Counted from the first letter of the stretch, positions 1 through 11,874 are shown. The stretch is DNA of 64,000 bases from Neurospora tetrasperma FGSC 2508 (GCF_000213175.1 NW_009799100.1:2411734-2475733); one strand, 5' to 3'. Numbers and translations: made by a program. The notes: generated by a model from the letters alone, not told the origin.

Positions 1-295
1 GTGGCTCGTGCGTGTTGTTAACCCGCACGTAACCATCGGGCCCCTCGAATATTCTGTACATCAGTCGACACCCCCTGAGACAATAGTAAACAAACAGAGG
101 CCTGTGGTAAGTGCTGCTGTTTCCTCCTTTTTGTTTGACTGCCACCCTTGTCGTTTCCCACCCGGGCCGTGTTTGTTGACGATGAGCATCCTATCTCGTC
201 TACAAATCCACAAGGACTGTATGTGCACCCAAGAAAGCAGCATGTGTGGATATGAACCATTCACGCAAACAAGGTGTGCATCGATTCGCAATGGC
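1..295. other. Flank downstream of imp2, no gene seen
   Basis: This stretch follows the stop codon of the leftward Imp2 gene. It has short open frames on both strands, but none carries a recognisable motif. It probably holds the imp2 3' untranslated region. Confidence 0.5.
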
Positions 296-934
296 TCACT
301 CCAGCAGATGGCGTGCCTTCTTGATCCCCGGTCGCAAGTTATGCTCCCACCACTTTACCCGCCCAAATCGATCCCACGGCGACAGAATATGCGTGACACG
401 GCCGGTGACCAAGCACGCTGATATCGGGCCGTAGTAGTTACTGTCCTTGGTCTTGTCGCCGTCTCCCTCTACCCAGATGTGCCCTTCTGGTACCTGGACG
501 TATTCATGCGGGTAAGGCGCCTTGGTACGGATCACGTCGCCTGCTATTCCGACCACTCTTTTTACGACCTTTCCCTTTGGGTTCAGTGGGTTTCTGGGTT
601 ACAGTTAGTCGTCAGGTTCCCAACTAATGCCCCGAATGCGGCACGCCAGATGCTGTAGGATGAGACTTGGATCTCACCTAAAGGTCACAATCATGCCGCG
701 CTTGAGGTTCCGGTCCGGGTACCACTTAGAGACCAGTACGATGTCCCGACGTGTTGACTCATTGTAGTGCGGGTTGAAGAAAGGATACATGGACGGCCCC
801 TTGATTTGTGTGATCTCGGCAACCCAGCCGTTGAAGACCACCAATGGAGGGATCCATGTTGCGTAGCGAATGAGGTAGTGTGAGAACTGACCGAGGAATC
901 CGTTCCGCATTCCTGCTCCCCATCGCGCCGCCAT
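296..934 (-). CDS. imp2: Mitochondrial inner membrane protease subunit 2 (Imp2), signal peptidase S26 family
   Basis: Two exons (934-678 and 593-296) joined over an 84-bp intron (donor GTGAGA, branch CTAAC, acceptor CCCAG) give 184 aa, close to yeast Imp2 (177 aa). Residues 21-40 form one hydrophobic membrane segment. It is followed by the S26 serine motif GPSMYP (Ser48, the expected nucleophile) and then by KRVVGIAGD, where Lys97 is the expected general base. In known fungi, Imp1 and Imp2 form a heterodimer in the inner membrane that removes sorting signals from proteins facing the intermembrane space, such as cytochrome c1. The arginine codon is split cleanly by the intron and the conserved NPKGKVVKR block starts right after it, which supports the junction. 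The start was taken as the first ATG before the membrane segment; a further upstream exon cannot be excluded. Confidence 0.9.
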
Positions 935-1480
935 CGCTATCCGACCAGACGAGTTATCGAGCTACCGAAAAGGTCAATGCGATGCAACTCTTTGCTGTGA
1001 ATCGCAATGCTGCTTGTGAAATAGAGGGAGTATGTTCGCCTCAACGTGCTCAGTGAGCAGGGCAGTAAGCAGTACAGAGCCTGTGCGTTAACATGGAGAA
1101 GACAATAATTGCAGCCACATGCCCGGGCAGGCGGCGATAAGAAAACGATGAGATCGCTTATCAGCCCCGGTAGCTGCATATCCTCGAACGCCTAGATCTA
1201 CCTAGTACACCAAGTGCATCCATAAAATGACTATCCATATCAAGTCTTGAGTTCATTAATCCTCGTCCCTCGCTCACGTTCATTAGGCATACGCTTGATG
1301 CAATCTTTTGGTTGATTCATCTACCGCCTGAAGGACTTTTGTATCCCCTAGACGCCAGCCCTGTGTCGCAAAAACTGTGTACATGCATCCCTAAACCTTT
1401 CCTCATAATAGTGTCGAGTATTCCCAATGAGCTTGCAAAGATAGCTCCGTTCAAGAATGGTTGCAAAATAAAGAGGCGCT
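935..1480. other. Intergenic region between imp2 and eIF2-alpha genes
   Basis: This holds the promoter side of imp2 and the 3' flank of the eIF2-alpha gene, both on the minus strand. No conserved coding frame or RNA gene was seen. Confidence 0.5.
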
Positions 1481-2626
1481 TTAGACGGTCTCGGGGATAT
1501 TATCGTCGGACTCGCTGACACTCTCGTCGCCGCTGACCTCAGCGTTCTCACGCTCACGCTTCTCCATGAGAGCTTGGAGCTCAGCATCATCGGACTCGGT
1601 GACAGCCTTGGGCTCCATCTTCACCACAAGGTGGCCACCGGCAGCCTCGATGCTGGTCCGCATGTCTTGAATGGCCTCCTGAAGGCGGGCAATACCGGCA
1701 TTCTTGTCCAAGCAGGTGTTGGTAAGGCTGTGTAGAGTTGTTAGCTGCCATTCTCCCTTCAACAATGCGAGACGCTTTCTTGCAAAGACTTACACATAAA
1801 GGGGAGGGGACACCAGTCTGCACTTGACCTGGGTTTCCTCAGTGTTGCGAGCTTCCGCAGTGCGGAGAGCGGTCTTGATAGCATCAATACCCTCGTAGCC
1901 GAAGCAAGTGACCTCAACATCGGCACGGACCTTGGTAGGCTGGGGAGTCAAACGCTTGCTGATGTAGGTCTTGAGCTCTTCGGCAACCGCCTCGGTGGGG
2001 AACTGGATGTCATTCCAGACGTCGGGGTTACTTCGTATCCATGTCAGCATCCTGTCCAATACCGCCATTTTATCCCACAGCTGTACGCCTATTTCCCGGG
2101 ATGACGTACGTGATCGAAAGCTTGAAGGCATCAAGCGAGTGGCCGTATTTCTTGTTGAGGGGCCATCCTATTGTCTCGTAAAGCTGCTCGATGGGAACGA
2201 GAGTCTTCTCGGCAACGTGGCGCATAATCGAGTGGACGATCTTGCTCTTGTTGTAACGCTCCTCGCAACGAACGATATCCTCGGGGGACACACGACGCTT
2301 GGACAAATCGATATAACCCTTCTCCTTGTCGACACGGAGAACGACGACGACCTCGTTGCGACCGACACGGATCAACTTCTGGATGGAACGAATACGTCTT
2401 CTGGAAAGCTCAGAGAGCAGGATCATGCCGTCGATGTTGTCGTACTCGAGAAGCTTGACGTAGGCGCCCATATCGGCGATCTAATCTGGGGGTCAGCTCT
2501 GACGCATCACATGCGCATGCGCACCACCGGGACCCCAGTGTATCGTACTTGCTTAACGTTGACCATGACGAAGGAGTCGATTTCAGGATACTTCTCCTCG
2601 TAGAAACGGCAGTTTGAGAGCGACAT
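1481..2626 (-). CDS. sui2: Translation initiation factor eIF2, alpha subunit
   Basis: Four exons (2626-2549, 2480-2110, 2030-1794, 1727-1481) with introns of 68, 79 and 66 bp give 310 aa, normal for the family. Residues about 15-90 are the S1 RNA-binding domain, followed by the helical domain and the alpha/beta domain ([18 protein letters not shown]), then an acidic serine-rich tail. The regulatory loop [12 protein letters not shown] is intact. Ser52 counting Met, which is Ser51 in usual numbering, is the target of eIF2-alpha kinases such as Gcn2 (CPC-3 in Neurospora), the switch that lowers general translation under amino-acid starvation. eIF2 carries initiator Met-tRNA to the 40S ribosome in the cytosol. 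Reading frame is kept at every junction. Only the third acceptor (ACGAAG) is an ordinary-looking rather than strong site. Confidence 0.97.
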
Positions 2627-3817
2627 GTTGGCGACTGGTGCCTTTTCCCGGGCGGGGCAAACGGTGAAATAAGTGGTGGTGTTGGTGGTGTTGAAAGGGG
2701 GAGGGTGATGTCGGCGACGAGCTTCGCGACAATGGGCGAGATGGAATTCGAGTGGATGGTCTGGAGGGGTTGATGGCCGAGAAAGAAAATTGACCGAGTT
2801 TCGCTGCAAGTGGCCACAGCTGGGAAAGGTCCTCTGGAAGTTCAAGTCCTGGTTGCGGCAGCGGGTTCTCGGAGGGTCCAGCGAGGCTCAAAGGACTCAC
2901 TCAAACTTAGCCAGATGCGTCGCAGTATTTTTCGGGTACCAACCAAAAATTACGTGCAGACAGGCTGCAAAAGTGGCGGGGCACTTGGGGGGGGAACGAA
3001 GTGGGCTGTGGCTGGTGCGCCGGATTGAGGGGTGAATTTCACGTTCTGACCGTGACGGCAAGACGCGGCTCCATCTTTTTTTTGAGGTGGGGTAAGTAAG
3101 GAAGCGCACAGCAGCCCAGGTGGGAACAATGGTACACAGAGGCAGGTACCTCTCGGTTACTTACTCCACCTGCCCCGAACCCCACTGTGCCGAGCGCCAG
3201 CTCAGTGGGCAGGAACAACGACGTCAATCGTCAACCGACGGTGGGGTCAGTCACTGACAAGCCTGGAATCTTCCTTGGACATCGTCGAGCTAGGGAGCTT
3301 CAATCACTGAACCTTGCTTGTCAACCAACGGCGACTTGGAGATTCGACTTTTGCACACCCAAGGAACGAATCCCGAGGGCCGACCAACACCCGACGGACG
3401 ACACTCATCTAAACCCTCCGCACATGTCTTTACTCTTGGAGGAGCTCACCTGTTTCACTTTTCTCGACGGTCTCCGTCTTGGGTGACAACACTTGGACCG
3501 ATATGAAAAAGAACAGAGCGACGACACCGCAGACCAGGTAGTAAGAGTTGGGTTTCAACCACAGGCATCGGGGAGGGGACAGCTCATAGGTCTTGATCAG
3601 GTTGCGACGGTACCTTTGGGGGTTCAGATACGCTGATCGAACACCAACTATTCTTCACGACCATCCCCACGACGACGGCGCGACACTACCGCGATACCTA
3701 CGACCCTACAAAAAAAAGAAAAAAAGAAAAAAACATACATACACACTTTCTCCTTTCCGTCAGAACCGACACGACGGGCTCGTTGGCTTGCTTGCTTGAT
3801 GCTTCAGGCTTCTGAAA
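2627..3817. other. Divergent promoter region between eIF2-alpha and nte1
   Basis: About 1.2 kb between two divergently transcribed genes. It holds pyrimidine-rich promoter tracts near the eIF2-alpha start, an inverted repeat (CCCACTG at 3181-3187 and CAGTGGG at 3203-3209, with GAGC/GCTC nested inside) and a short A-rich tract near 3710-3735. No gene was recognised. Confidence 0.55.
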
Positions 3818-6800
3818 ATGGAGTCTCTTAGCAACCTCGGCAACGCCATGAGCTCGGTGCTTTCCGAGACAACGTCCACGACTGCGACCGCAATCCTCGC
3901 CGATCCTACAGAAGCCCTCTCGTCTGTCGTCGCTCTTGCCAGCGATGCGGTCTCGAAAGCTAGCGATGTGGTTCCCGAACACACCCCGACTTCATGGTTC
4001 ACCATCATCCTCTGGCTGTTGCACCGCATCTCGAGTGTGCTATACTTTGTCATCAAGCTGACCACCATCACTACACCCACCTTTCTGTTCAACATCTTTT
4101 CGACTAGTCTGACGGTGACCATGAACGCTACTACGCTGTAAGTCATCCGCCAGCCGCATATTGTATACATGGACTCGAGGCTGGTGGATCTAACCGTATG
4201 CTTAGTGTGCTTATAATGTTGTTCATGATGGCAGGAGTGACCTGGGTAGTCAGATATCGCTACTTAAACATGTACTCACGGCTTCCTCCTGAGCCCCAGC
4301 GCAAAGAGCCAGCTGTTGATCTGTTCCCCGAAACACAGGAGGAAGGAGTAAAGTCTGGGCTAGCTAGCTACTTCGACGAGTTTCTGAGCGCCATCAAAAT
4401 CTTTGGTTATCTGGAAAGGCCGGTTTTCCATGAACTGACCCGCAGCATGCAGACGAGGAAGCTGATCGCTGGCGAAACCCTCAACCTCGAAGAAGAACAA
4501 GGATTCTGTCTTGTGGTCGACGGTATGGTGGAGATCTTTGTTAAATCCGCCAGAGATGGTCGACGCTCAAGCAGTGGCCCTTCGTTCGAGAGCGACGATG
4601 AGGAAGGCTTTGCTCCGGGTCGCCAGCGCTACCAGCTTCTGACCGAAGTGCGGAACGGTGCCCCCATGTCATCACTGTTCTCTATCATGTCACTCTTCAC
4701 TGAAGATATCCAGATGCATGACACCGACGACGACGACAGCCCCGACCCAACGCCTTCCGCTCCTGGCACCGCTATGCCTGGTTATCCTATGAACGCCAAC
4801 TTCCAACAGTCGAACGATACCCTCCCGTCCATCCCAGGTACCCCATTGTCCGACAACCACATCATGCAACGTGGTATGGCTTCGGCTGAGTCTCTAACAA
4901 TGTCTCCCTTAGCTCATGATTCTTCGAGGATACCAACACTTTCTCTCGTGAACACTCGTCCTGCTGTACCCCGCCGGCCGGTACCGAAGAGGCTCAATAC
5001 CACTTCAGCCCATCCAGATATTATTGCGAGAGCGACAGTGGACACTACCATAGCCATTATCCCCGCCAGCGCCTTCAGGCGTCTGATCAAGATATATCCC
5101 AAGGCAACTGCGCACATCGTTCATGTCATCCTTTCGAGGTTTCAAAGAGTGACACTTGCCACTGCTTACAACTACCTTGGCTTGAGCGGCGAAGTATTGC
5201 AGATGGAGCGCAACATGTTGAAGTATACAGTTCGGCAACTCCCTAATCATCTCAGAGGAGACGCTTTGGACAGACTCAAGGAAAAGTTCAAGCGGGAACG
5301 GGAAAGAATTGGAGAGAAGGAGGTCGAAAAGGGCATTGCTCTTCACAATGCGCATGCCGCCCGCCGACGTCGTTCGGCTGCCTCCCTTCGAAAAGAAGTG
5401 GCATTGCAGGCATATTCGAAAAGGCGGCAGAGCATCGTCACGGCGACCCCTGCATTCGGAACACGTCGAGAACGCCCATCGCCCGACATGCCTAGCCCTG
5501 GCGATTTGCTCACGAATACGCAACAGTTGAAGTCTGGGCCGGCATCGCAGCTTGATCTAGCGCGAGACGCTACATCTCCTCGACCACAGCGAAATCTCAG
5601 TCCCTTCTCTACTCCCCGAAACGCACATGTCTCTCTTGACACGAGAGAAGCCCTCGATGAAGACGACATGTTCCGAGAGTCGGTACTCGAATGCATGTTC
5701 AGGGCCATTGGCCTGACCGGTAACGGAAGTGTCAATCCGGATTCGACGCAAGCTTCCCCAAGATTTGTTCCTACGGACCAGCGACGTTCGCGAGGTGGTC
5801 CAGGCCACACTGCTTTTGGCTTCATGGATGCCTTCGACCCGTTCGACAACGACACGGAGTCAGTTACCTCTTGTGGATTTAGCTCATCGTCACCAGTTCC
5901 TAATCCTCAACTACTCGCACACGATATGAAGGACGAGGTTGAGATCGTCTTCTTTCCTAAGGGCTCTGTCTTGGTGGAGCAAGGTGAGAGGAATCCTGGT
6001 CTCTATTATGTTATTGATGGTTTCCTCGACATTTGCGTTCCGGGCGACGATTCATCACATGACCTCCTCCAGTCCTCAGCCAAGGTAGACCATGGCCATG
6101 ACTCAGCAACTGGTGCCGACGCCTTTGGAGCCAATTCGTCACGCTTTCCTGAACCGAACATGAACAACAACTTTGGTGCTGAGCAGAAGAAAGGCAAGCA
6201 AGGTCGGAGGAGCGTGGCTCTGATCAAACCGGGTGGGCTTGCTGGTTATGTCGGTACAATTTCCTCCTACAGATCGTTTATCGATGTTGTTGCGAGAACG
6301 GATGTCTGTGTCGGCTTTCTTCCACTTGCCTCCATTGAGAGGATCGTTGACCGTTATCCCATCGTTATGCTTACTATGGCCAAGCGGCTTACGGAGTTAC
6401 TGCCGCGTCTGCTTCTGCACATCGACTTTGCCCTCGAGTGGGTGCAGGTCAACTCTGGCCAGGTTTTGTTCCGCGAAGGCGATGAGAGCGAAGCTATTTA
6501 CCTTGTCCTCAATGGCCGGTTAAGACTGGTTGAAGATCAAAAAGAGGGGGGGATGAACGTCAAAGCTGAATTCGGCCAGGGAGAGAGTATCGGAGAGCTG
6601 GAAGTGCTGACCGAATCCGCACGTACCGGAACTCTACATGCAATTCGCGAAACTGAACTGGTGAAATTTCCTCGCACGCTTTTCAACAGCTTAGCCCAGG
6701 AGCATCCCAACATCACTATCAAAATTTCCAAAATCATCGCAGCTCGAATGAGGGCCTTTATCGACGATCCTTCACGCATGGGACTCAAAGATAACGTGGT

Positions 6801-8495
6801 TCGGAGCTACAAGAGCTCTTCGACTCTAAACCTGAGAACCGTGGCAATCTTACCTGTCACCGCGGGCGTTCCTGTTGTCGAGTTTGGCAATAGATTAATG
6901 AACGCCTTGTCACAGGTTGGGCCTCCTAACGGCGCAACTTGTCTAAATCAAGCAGCGATTCTGAATCACCTCGGGAAACTCGCATTCAACAGGATGGGAA
7001 AGCTCAAACTGTCGCAGTACCTCGCGGATCTAGAAGAGAAATACGGACTCGTTGTCTACGTAGCTGGTAAGCTCAAGCCCGTCGTGTTCTTCTTGTTTCA
7101 CCATTTGTAATCGGAAATTAACTCTTGATAGACACGAACGTCAACACGCCATGGACCCAGACGTGCATTACGCAAGCTGATTGTTTACTGTTTGTCGGCC
7201 TTGCGGACAGCTCCCCTGAAATCGGAGAGTATGAGCGGTTCATGCTTGGAATGAAGTCAACGGCCCGAAAAATCCTCGTCCTCGTTCACCAAGAGCGCTA
7301 CTCCAACCCTGGTCTGACGAGGCAGTGGCTGAAGAACCGAATGTGGATCAACGGAGGCCACTTCCATGTGCAAATGGCATATACCTCCAACACTGTGCCT
7401 ATCCATCCGCCCACGAAACGGTTCGGGCCAAGCCTCAAGCAGCGGGTTCAGATCTTGCAGGCAGAAATTCAAAAGTACACCTCCAGGAAAGTTCGCCATG
7501 TTCCCTTCTACTCTCCCGATGCTCCGTTCAAGGGAGACTTTCATCGGTTGGCGAGGCGGCTGTGCGGCAAGTCCGTGGGTCTGGTCCTAGGTGGTGGTGG
7601 CGCCAGAGGCATTGCGCATGTTGGCATCATCAGAGCGATGGAAGAGGCCGGAATCCCCATTGACATGGTCGGAGGAACGTCAATTGGAGCCTTCATCGGC
7701 GGGTTGTACGCCAGGCATGCAGATGTCGTTCCCATCTTCGGTCTAGCCAAGAAGTTCGCTGGACGTATGGCCAGCATGTGGAGGTTCGCTTTTGACCTGA
7801 CATATCCGTCCGCCTCCTACACAACCGGCCACGAGTTTAACCGCGGCATCTTCAAGACCTTTGGAAAAACGCAGATTGAAGATTTCTGGCTGGAATACTA
7901 CTGCAATACCACCAACATCAGCAAGAGCCGAGTCGAGTTCCACACCAGTGGTTACGCATGGCGCTACATCCGAGCGTCCATGTCCCTGGCGGGTTTACTT
8001 CCACCTCTGTGTGACGAAGGCAGCATGCTTTTGGACGGCGGCTACATCGACAATTTGACTGTATCCCGTATGAAATCTCTCGGTTCGGATGTCATTTTTG
8101 CTGTTGACGTCGGCTCGCTTGATGATAATACGCCGCAGGCCTTTGGCGACTCTCTGTCTGGTGTATGGGCATTCTTCAACCGCTGGAACCCATTCTCATC
8201 GGTACCCAACCCGCCCACGCTGGCAGAGATCCAGGCCCGCCTTGCGTATGTTTCGAGTGTCGGTGAGCTAGAGAGGGCAAAGACGATGCCCGGATGCATA
8301 TACATGCGGCCCCCGATTGATGACTACGGAACGCTGGATTTTGGCAAATTTGACGAGATCTATGGGGTCGGGTACAAGTATGGCCAGGAGTTCCTCCAGA
8401 AGTTGAGGGAGCAGGGTGTATTGCCTCTGGTTGAGGAGACAGAGGCGAAGAAAGCGTTACGGAGAACGATGGCGCCGAGGCGCGCGAGTATATAG
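3818..8495 (+). CDS. nte1: Lysophospholipase NTE1 (neuropathy target esterase homologue)
   Basis: Three exons (3818-4137, 4206-7066, 7132-8495) with introns of 68 and 65 bp give 1,514 aa. The N-terminus has hydrophobic segments at about residues 60-90 and 107-125, as in NTE proteins anchored in the ER membrane. Cyclic-nucleotide-binding-like folds follow at about residues 170-220, 690-720 and 860-885, separated by long Ser/Pro-rich linkers. The C-terminal patatin domain has the oxyanion loop GGGGARG, the nucleophile in GTSIG (Ser1244) and the dyad aspartate in DGG (Asp1362). The enzyme deacylates phosphatidylcholine and lysophosphatidylcholine to glycerophosphocholine, so it works in membrane lipid turnover. 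All catalytic motifs are intact. Both junctions split codons in a way that restores conserved sequence ([11 protein letters not shown]). Its 3' end faces that of the decarboxylase gene. Confidence 0.97.
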
Positions 8496-8786
8496 TTCCC
8501 ATCTCTGGTCGAGTTGCGATGGCCGGTTGGGAAGAGTCAAAGAGGGGTAGAGGATGGGCATTGCAGTGGGTTCATCACTTACACCATGTACTGACTCGAA
8601 TGTTTATTTACATTCTGGTATGCTTCGGTCAGTAGTAGAGGGGTTTAGATAGGTTTCGGTGGCGTGATCAGAAGGAAGTGTCATGTTGATGCCTTGCATC
8701 GCTCAAGTGGTTCTCTACGATCTCATTTGCCCTTGTCTACCCGACGCCATGCACACCCACCATGTCTATTGACCCACGCTCTGGTT

Positions 8787-10467
8787 CTAAGCCTTGACAA
8801 CCTCCTCCGCCGCCTCAACCAGAATCTTCCACGCCCGGTCAACATGCTCCTTCTCAGTCGTACTCACGCTAGTCACCATGCGAATGGCGAACCTGCCATC
8901 CAGCACCGTGCTAGTCACCCACATTCTGCCGGAAGCGTTGATCTTTTCGCACACAGCCTTGGTAAGCGCATTCAGCTCCTCATCGCTCTTACCCTGCTCC
9001 TTGCCGGCGACCCTGAACACAGTCAGCGCAAAGTTAGGGCCGGTCAAAATCTCAAATAGATCCGGCCTAGACTTGAGCGAGTCGGCAAACTCCTCGCCCA
9101 GCTTGAGGGTGCGTGAGATATAACTCTGCAGGCCCTTGACGCCGTAGTTCCGCAGCACGAACCAGATCTTGAGGGACCGGAACCGTCGGCCCAGCGGGAT
9201 CTGCCACTCGCGGTAGTCCGTCACCAGCCCGCCCTCGGACGCCTTGTTGCCGTACACGGCCTGGTTGATGGTGAGGGCTTGGATGAACCAGTTGCGGTCA
9301 CGCACGAAGAGGCACGAGGCGTCGAAATTTGTGAGGAGCCATTTGTGCATGTTCATGTCGAACGAGTGGAAGTTCTCGATCAGCGAAATGGAGACTTGCT
9401 CCCGCACAGAGGGGAGAACGAGCGCCGAGCCGGCGTAGGCTGCGTCAATGTGCACCCACAGCTCGCCAGGGGTACCGGCTGGGTGCACGGGGTCCGACTT
9501 GAGTGTCGACACGATACCTGCGAAGTCGTCGACCGCGCACGTGTCGGTCGTTCCCATGGTGGCGGTCATGAAGAAGGGCTCGAGACCACGGGCGCGCAGT
9601 TCGGCGAGCGTCTTGGCCAGCACTGGCCCGGTGAGCGAGTAGCCCGTGTCGGCGTGGACGGCGATGGTGTGAAACCGCACGCCGAGGATGATGGAGGCCT
9701 TCTTGGTGGACGAGTGGGTGGCTGTCGTGGCGAGCGCCACCATCTTGCTACGCTTGTGGGCGATGGCGTCCTCGCGCGCCTCGGAGCCCTCGGGGAACTG
9801 CTCGAGAGGGACGGTCTCGCGTAGGTACTTGTCACGGGCGGCGACCATGGCGGTCAGAACGGCCTCGGAGGCGGACCCCTGGATGACGCCGCCGCCGCGG
9901 GTGGGACCGGTGGACAGGTAGCATTCGGGAAGGCCGAGGATCTTGGCCAGCCAGTCGAGCACAATCGTTTCGAGCTCGGTCACGGCCGGGCTGCAGATCC
10001 AGTTGAAGCAGGCGCCGGAGAGGGCGGCGCTGTAGAGCTCGCCAAGGATGGAGGGGAAGCTGGTGGCGCAGGGGAAGAAGGCATGAAAGCCGGGGTGTTG
10101 CCTGGTTGCATAGTCAGTCTTTAGTTCTCGGTGAGAAAAAAGAGAAAAGAAAAATAAATATAAACATGGTGAGGTCGCCGTACCAGTGAGTGATACCGGG
10201 GAGGATCTTGCCCTCAATATCTTTGTGAATATCGGTCCATGCCTCGCCTTCGACCGGGGCCTCGGATGGCAGAAGCTTCCGAAGGTAGCCAGGTTCTACG
10301 GTAGACACGACATTCCGGTCGTCAAGGTTGTCATAATAGCTGGCAACTGTATTGGTGTTAGTGAAATGTCCGCTGGGTGGTGATAACGAGAGAGATTTGA
10401 GGGAGTAACGAAACTCACTATCATCAATGGCCGTAGCAGCGGCCTCACGGAACCCCTGGGAATCCAT
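8787..10467 (-). CDS. Aromatic-L-amino-acid decarboxylase (PLP group II)
   Basis: Three exons (10467-10419, 10346-10184, 10101-8787) give 508 aa. The sequence follows the DOPA/tryptophan decarboxylase family from the N-terminal motif ITHWQHPGFHAFFP to the PLP-lysine motif MHKWLLTNFDAS (Lys324) and the conserved block WQIPLGRRFRSLKIWFV near the C-terminus. The family removes the carboxyl group from aromatic amino acids such as tryptophan, tyrosine or DOPA, giving tryptamine-type amines. The exact substrate cannot be told by eye. Glutamate decarboxylase is less likely, because the WQIPLGRRFRS block is typical of the aromatic group. The first intron (10347-10418) is 72 bp, free of stops and in frame, so an unspliced form would still encode a protein with about 24 extra residues. 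The second intron is 82 bp. A TATATA element lies about 100 bp upstream of the start. Confidence 0.92.
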
Positions 10468-10845
10468 CCTTGAAATATGTTATATTTACGCAAAAGCCTA
10501 GTCAAACTGACGTCGTGACAAGAAGAGAATGTAGAAGTTATTGAATCTGGCCCGGCGGCTCCCCGATATATACAACAAAGTTGGCGCCGGGAAGAGTTCC
10601 AGAACCCTTCAACCGAGCCGGATCCACTTATCCCGTTTCGGAGGTCCCGCACCTGCCGGCCAAGAACCGGCAAACGGAAAGTGGAGGCTCCCAAAACACG
10701 CCCTTTCGGAGACATGTGTACACATCCACATCGGCATGACGACGGCATCGATCGAACCAGAACCAGACTCAGGAACGGGAAATGAGCTTGAATATAGTGT
10801 ATTTATACATGCTTAGTGACAACGAACATGGCGTCACTCGCGATA
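10468..10845. promoter_or_regulatory. Upstream region of the decarboxylase gene with TATA-like element
   Basis: The minus-strand sequence at 10567-10572 reads TATATA, about 100 bp upstream of the decarboxylase ATG, a plausible distance for a fungal TATA element. The rest is the divide between this promoter and the 3' side of the secreted-protein gene. No other gene was seen. Confidence 0.4.
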
Positions 10846-11412
10846 TTACAAGTCCCCAGTGACCTTGTCGTTGGCCTTCGGCTCCTTCAGCGCATGGCAG
10901 TCCGCATCGCAGCTGATCTCCCTTGGGATCTGATTTGATGAATTCAGGTTATTATCGTCTACATCAACATCCACGGCTATTTGTTTCAAAGATGGCCACT
11001 CCAAGCTGCCTGCGATAACCGCACGGTTTGATGAGTGATTGTCTCTTACCTGCGGCATGTCGGGTATCAGCTCATACACGCAACAACACATCGGCCGAGA
11101 TTCATAGTCTAAACATTCCTCGAGATAATCGACCTTCCCTGGCCCTGGAAAATCGATTATCGTCAGTTCAGAGGTCTCTGTTCGAGACTGAAAGATGAGC
11201 TCGTTCCTACCAATACATTCGACTTGGAAGCCGGAGTAATCAAGACTATCGCAGCAATAGGTGTTCGTTCCCCTTGGGCAGGTTGTCTTGCCATCGGACG
11301 TGTTGCCCCCCTGGTTCTCTGTAATGTCGGGAGAAAGATTCTCGTGGTTCGGCGGAACGAGTATGCCCATGGCAGGAACAGCCAGTACGAAGTATAGGAA
11401 GGAGAAGCGCAT
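10846..11412 (-). CDS. Small secreted cysteine-rich protein, hydrophobin-II-like cysteine spacing
   Basis: An uninterrupted frame of 188 codons starts with a typical signal peptide (residues 1-16, MRFSFLYFVLAVPAMG). The mature part has cysteines at 45, 53-54, 66, 100 and 109-111, plus two near the C-terminus: C-X7-CC-X11-C-X33-C-X8-CC(C). The CC-X11-C and C-X8-CC spacings are those of class II hydrophobins, but the middle loop (33) is about twice the usual 16, so membership is not certain. A strong donor (GTAAGA) after residue 121 and an acceptor (AATCAG) define a probable 120-bp intron (10930-11049) that is free of stops and in frame. Splicing gives 148 aa and brings the last two cysteines to residues 128 and 132. 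The protein is likely exported to the cell wall or medium. The function is inferred only from the pattern; it could also be an unrelated effector-like or orphan protein. Confidence 0.6.
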   Translation of the reverse strand: MRFSFLYFVLAVPAMGILVPPNHENLSPDITENQGGNTSDGKTTCPRGTNTYCCDSLDYSGFQVECIGRNELIFQSRTETSELTIIDFPGPGKVDYLEECLDYESRPMCCCVYELIPDMPQVRDNHSSNRAVIAGSLEWPSLKQIAVDVDVDDNNLNSSNQIPREISCDADCHALKEPKANDKVTGDL

Positions 11413-11565
11413 AATGATGAAGATGGAGTGACGGAAGCTTCAAAAAGTAAGGTACTGGTAACGACGATCAAGAAGAACGGAGCTCACTTGAAAGCAAGGA
11501 GAACAGTGCCAGATGACATCGATATCTCGGAATCAACAGCAGTACCTACCTCTACAGCATCATCA

Positions 11566-11874
11566 TCATAACGCGCACCCCTGACCAACAGCAGCCGTTG
11601 GTTGCAAAATACGACCTTCCCATTCAGGAGCCGTGCGACTATAAACAATGCTGTCGCTCTTGGAAATCTGGTAGGTCATTCGCTCATCCCACTTGTCATT
11701 ATCTCGACCTGAACCACGGCGAGCGGTGTTGCCTATTGGACCATCTGTGTTCAGTTTGTTCTTATAACCACCCACCATAGTAAACTTTTCCTTGGTGCAG
11801 TTCAACAAGTGTATTGTGGCGTGGCTGCGTGTGGCATCAGAGCTGAGATAGATGGGATCAATATGCACGTCCAT
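11566..11874 (-). CDS. Hypothetical small open frame, doubtful
   Basis: A 102-codon frame starting with ATG, with no motif that I recognise. It could be a short gene or a terminal exon of a longer one that also uses the frame at 12017-12469, but no splice pair joining them was evident. Report as a candidate only. Confidence 0.2.
   Translation of the reverse strand: MDVHIDPIYLSSDATRSHATIHLLNCTKEKFTMVGGYKNKLNTDGPIGNTARRGSGRDNDKWDERMTYQISKSDSIVYSRTAPEWEGRILQPTAAVGQGCAL

Noticed and set aside
1971-2603. 210-codon plus-strand open frame
   Set aside because: Antisense to eIF2-alpha exons 2 and 3 and crosses their introns.
9279-9824. 181-codon plus-strand open frame
   Set aside because: Antisense to the decarboxylase exon; no independent support.
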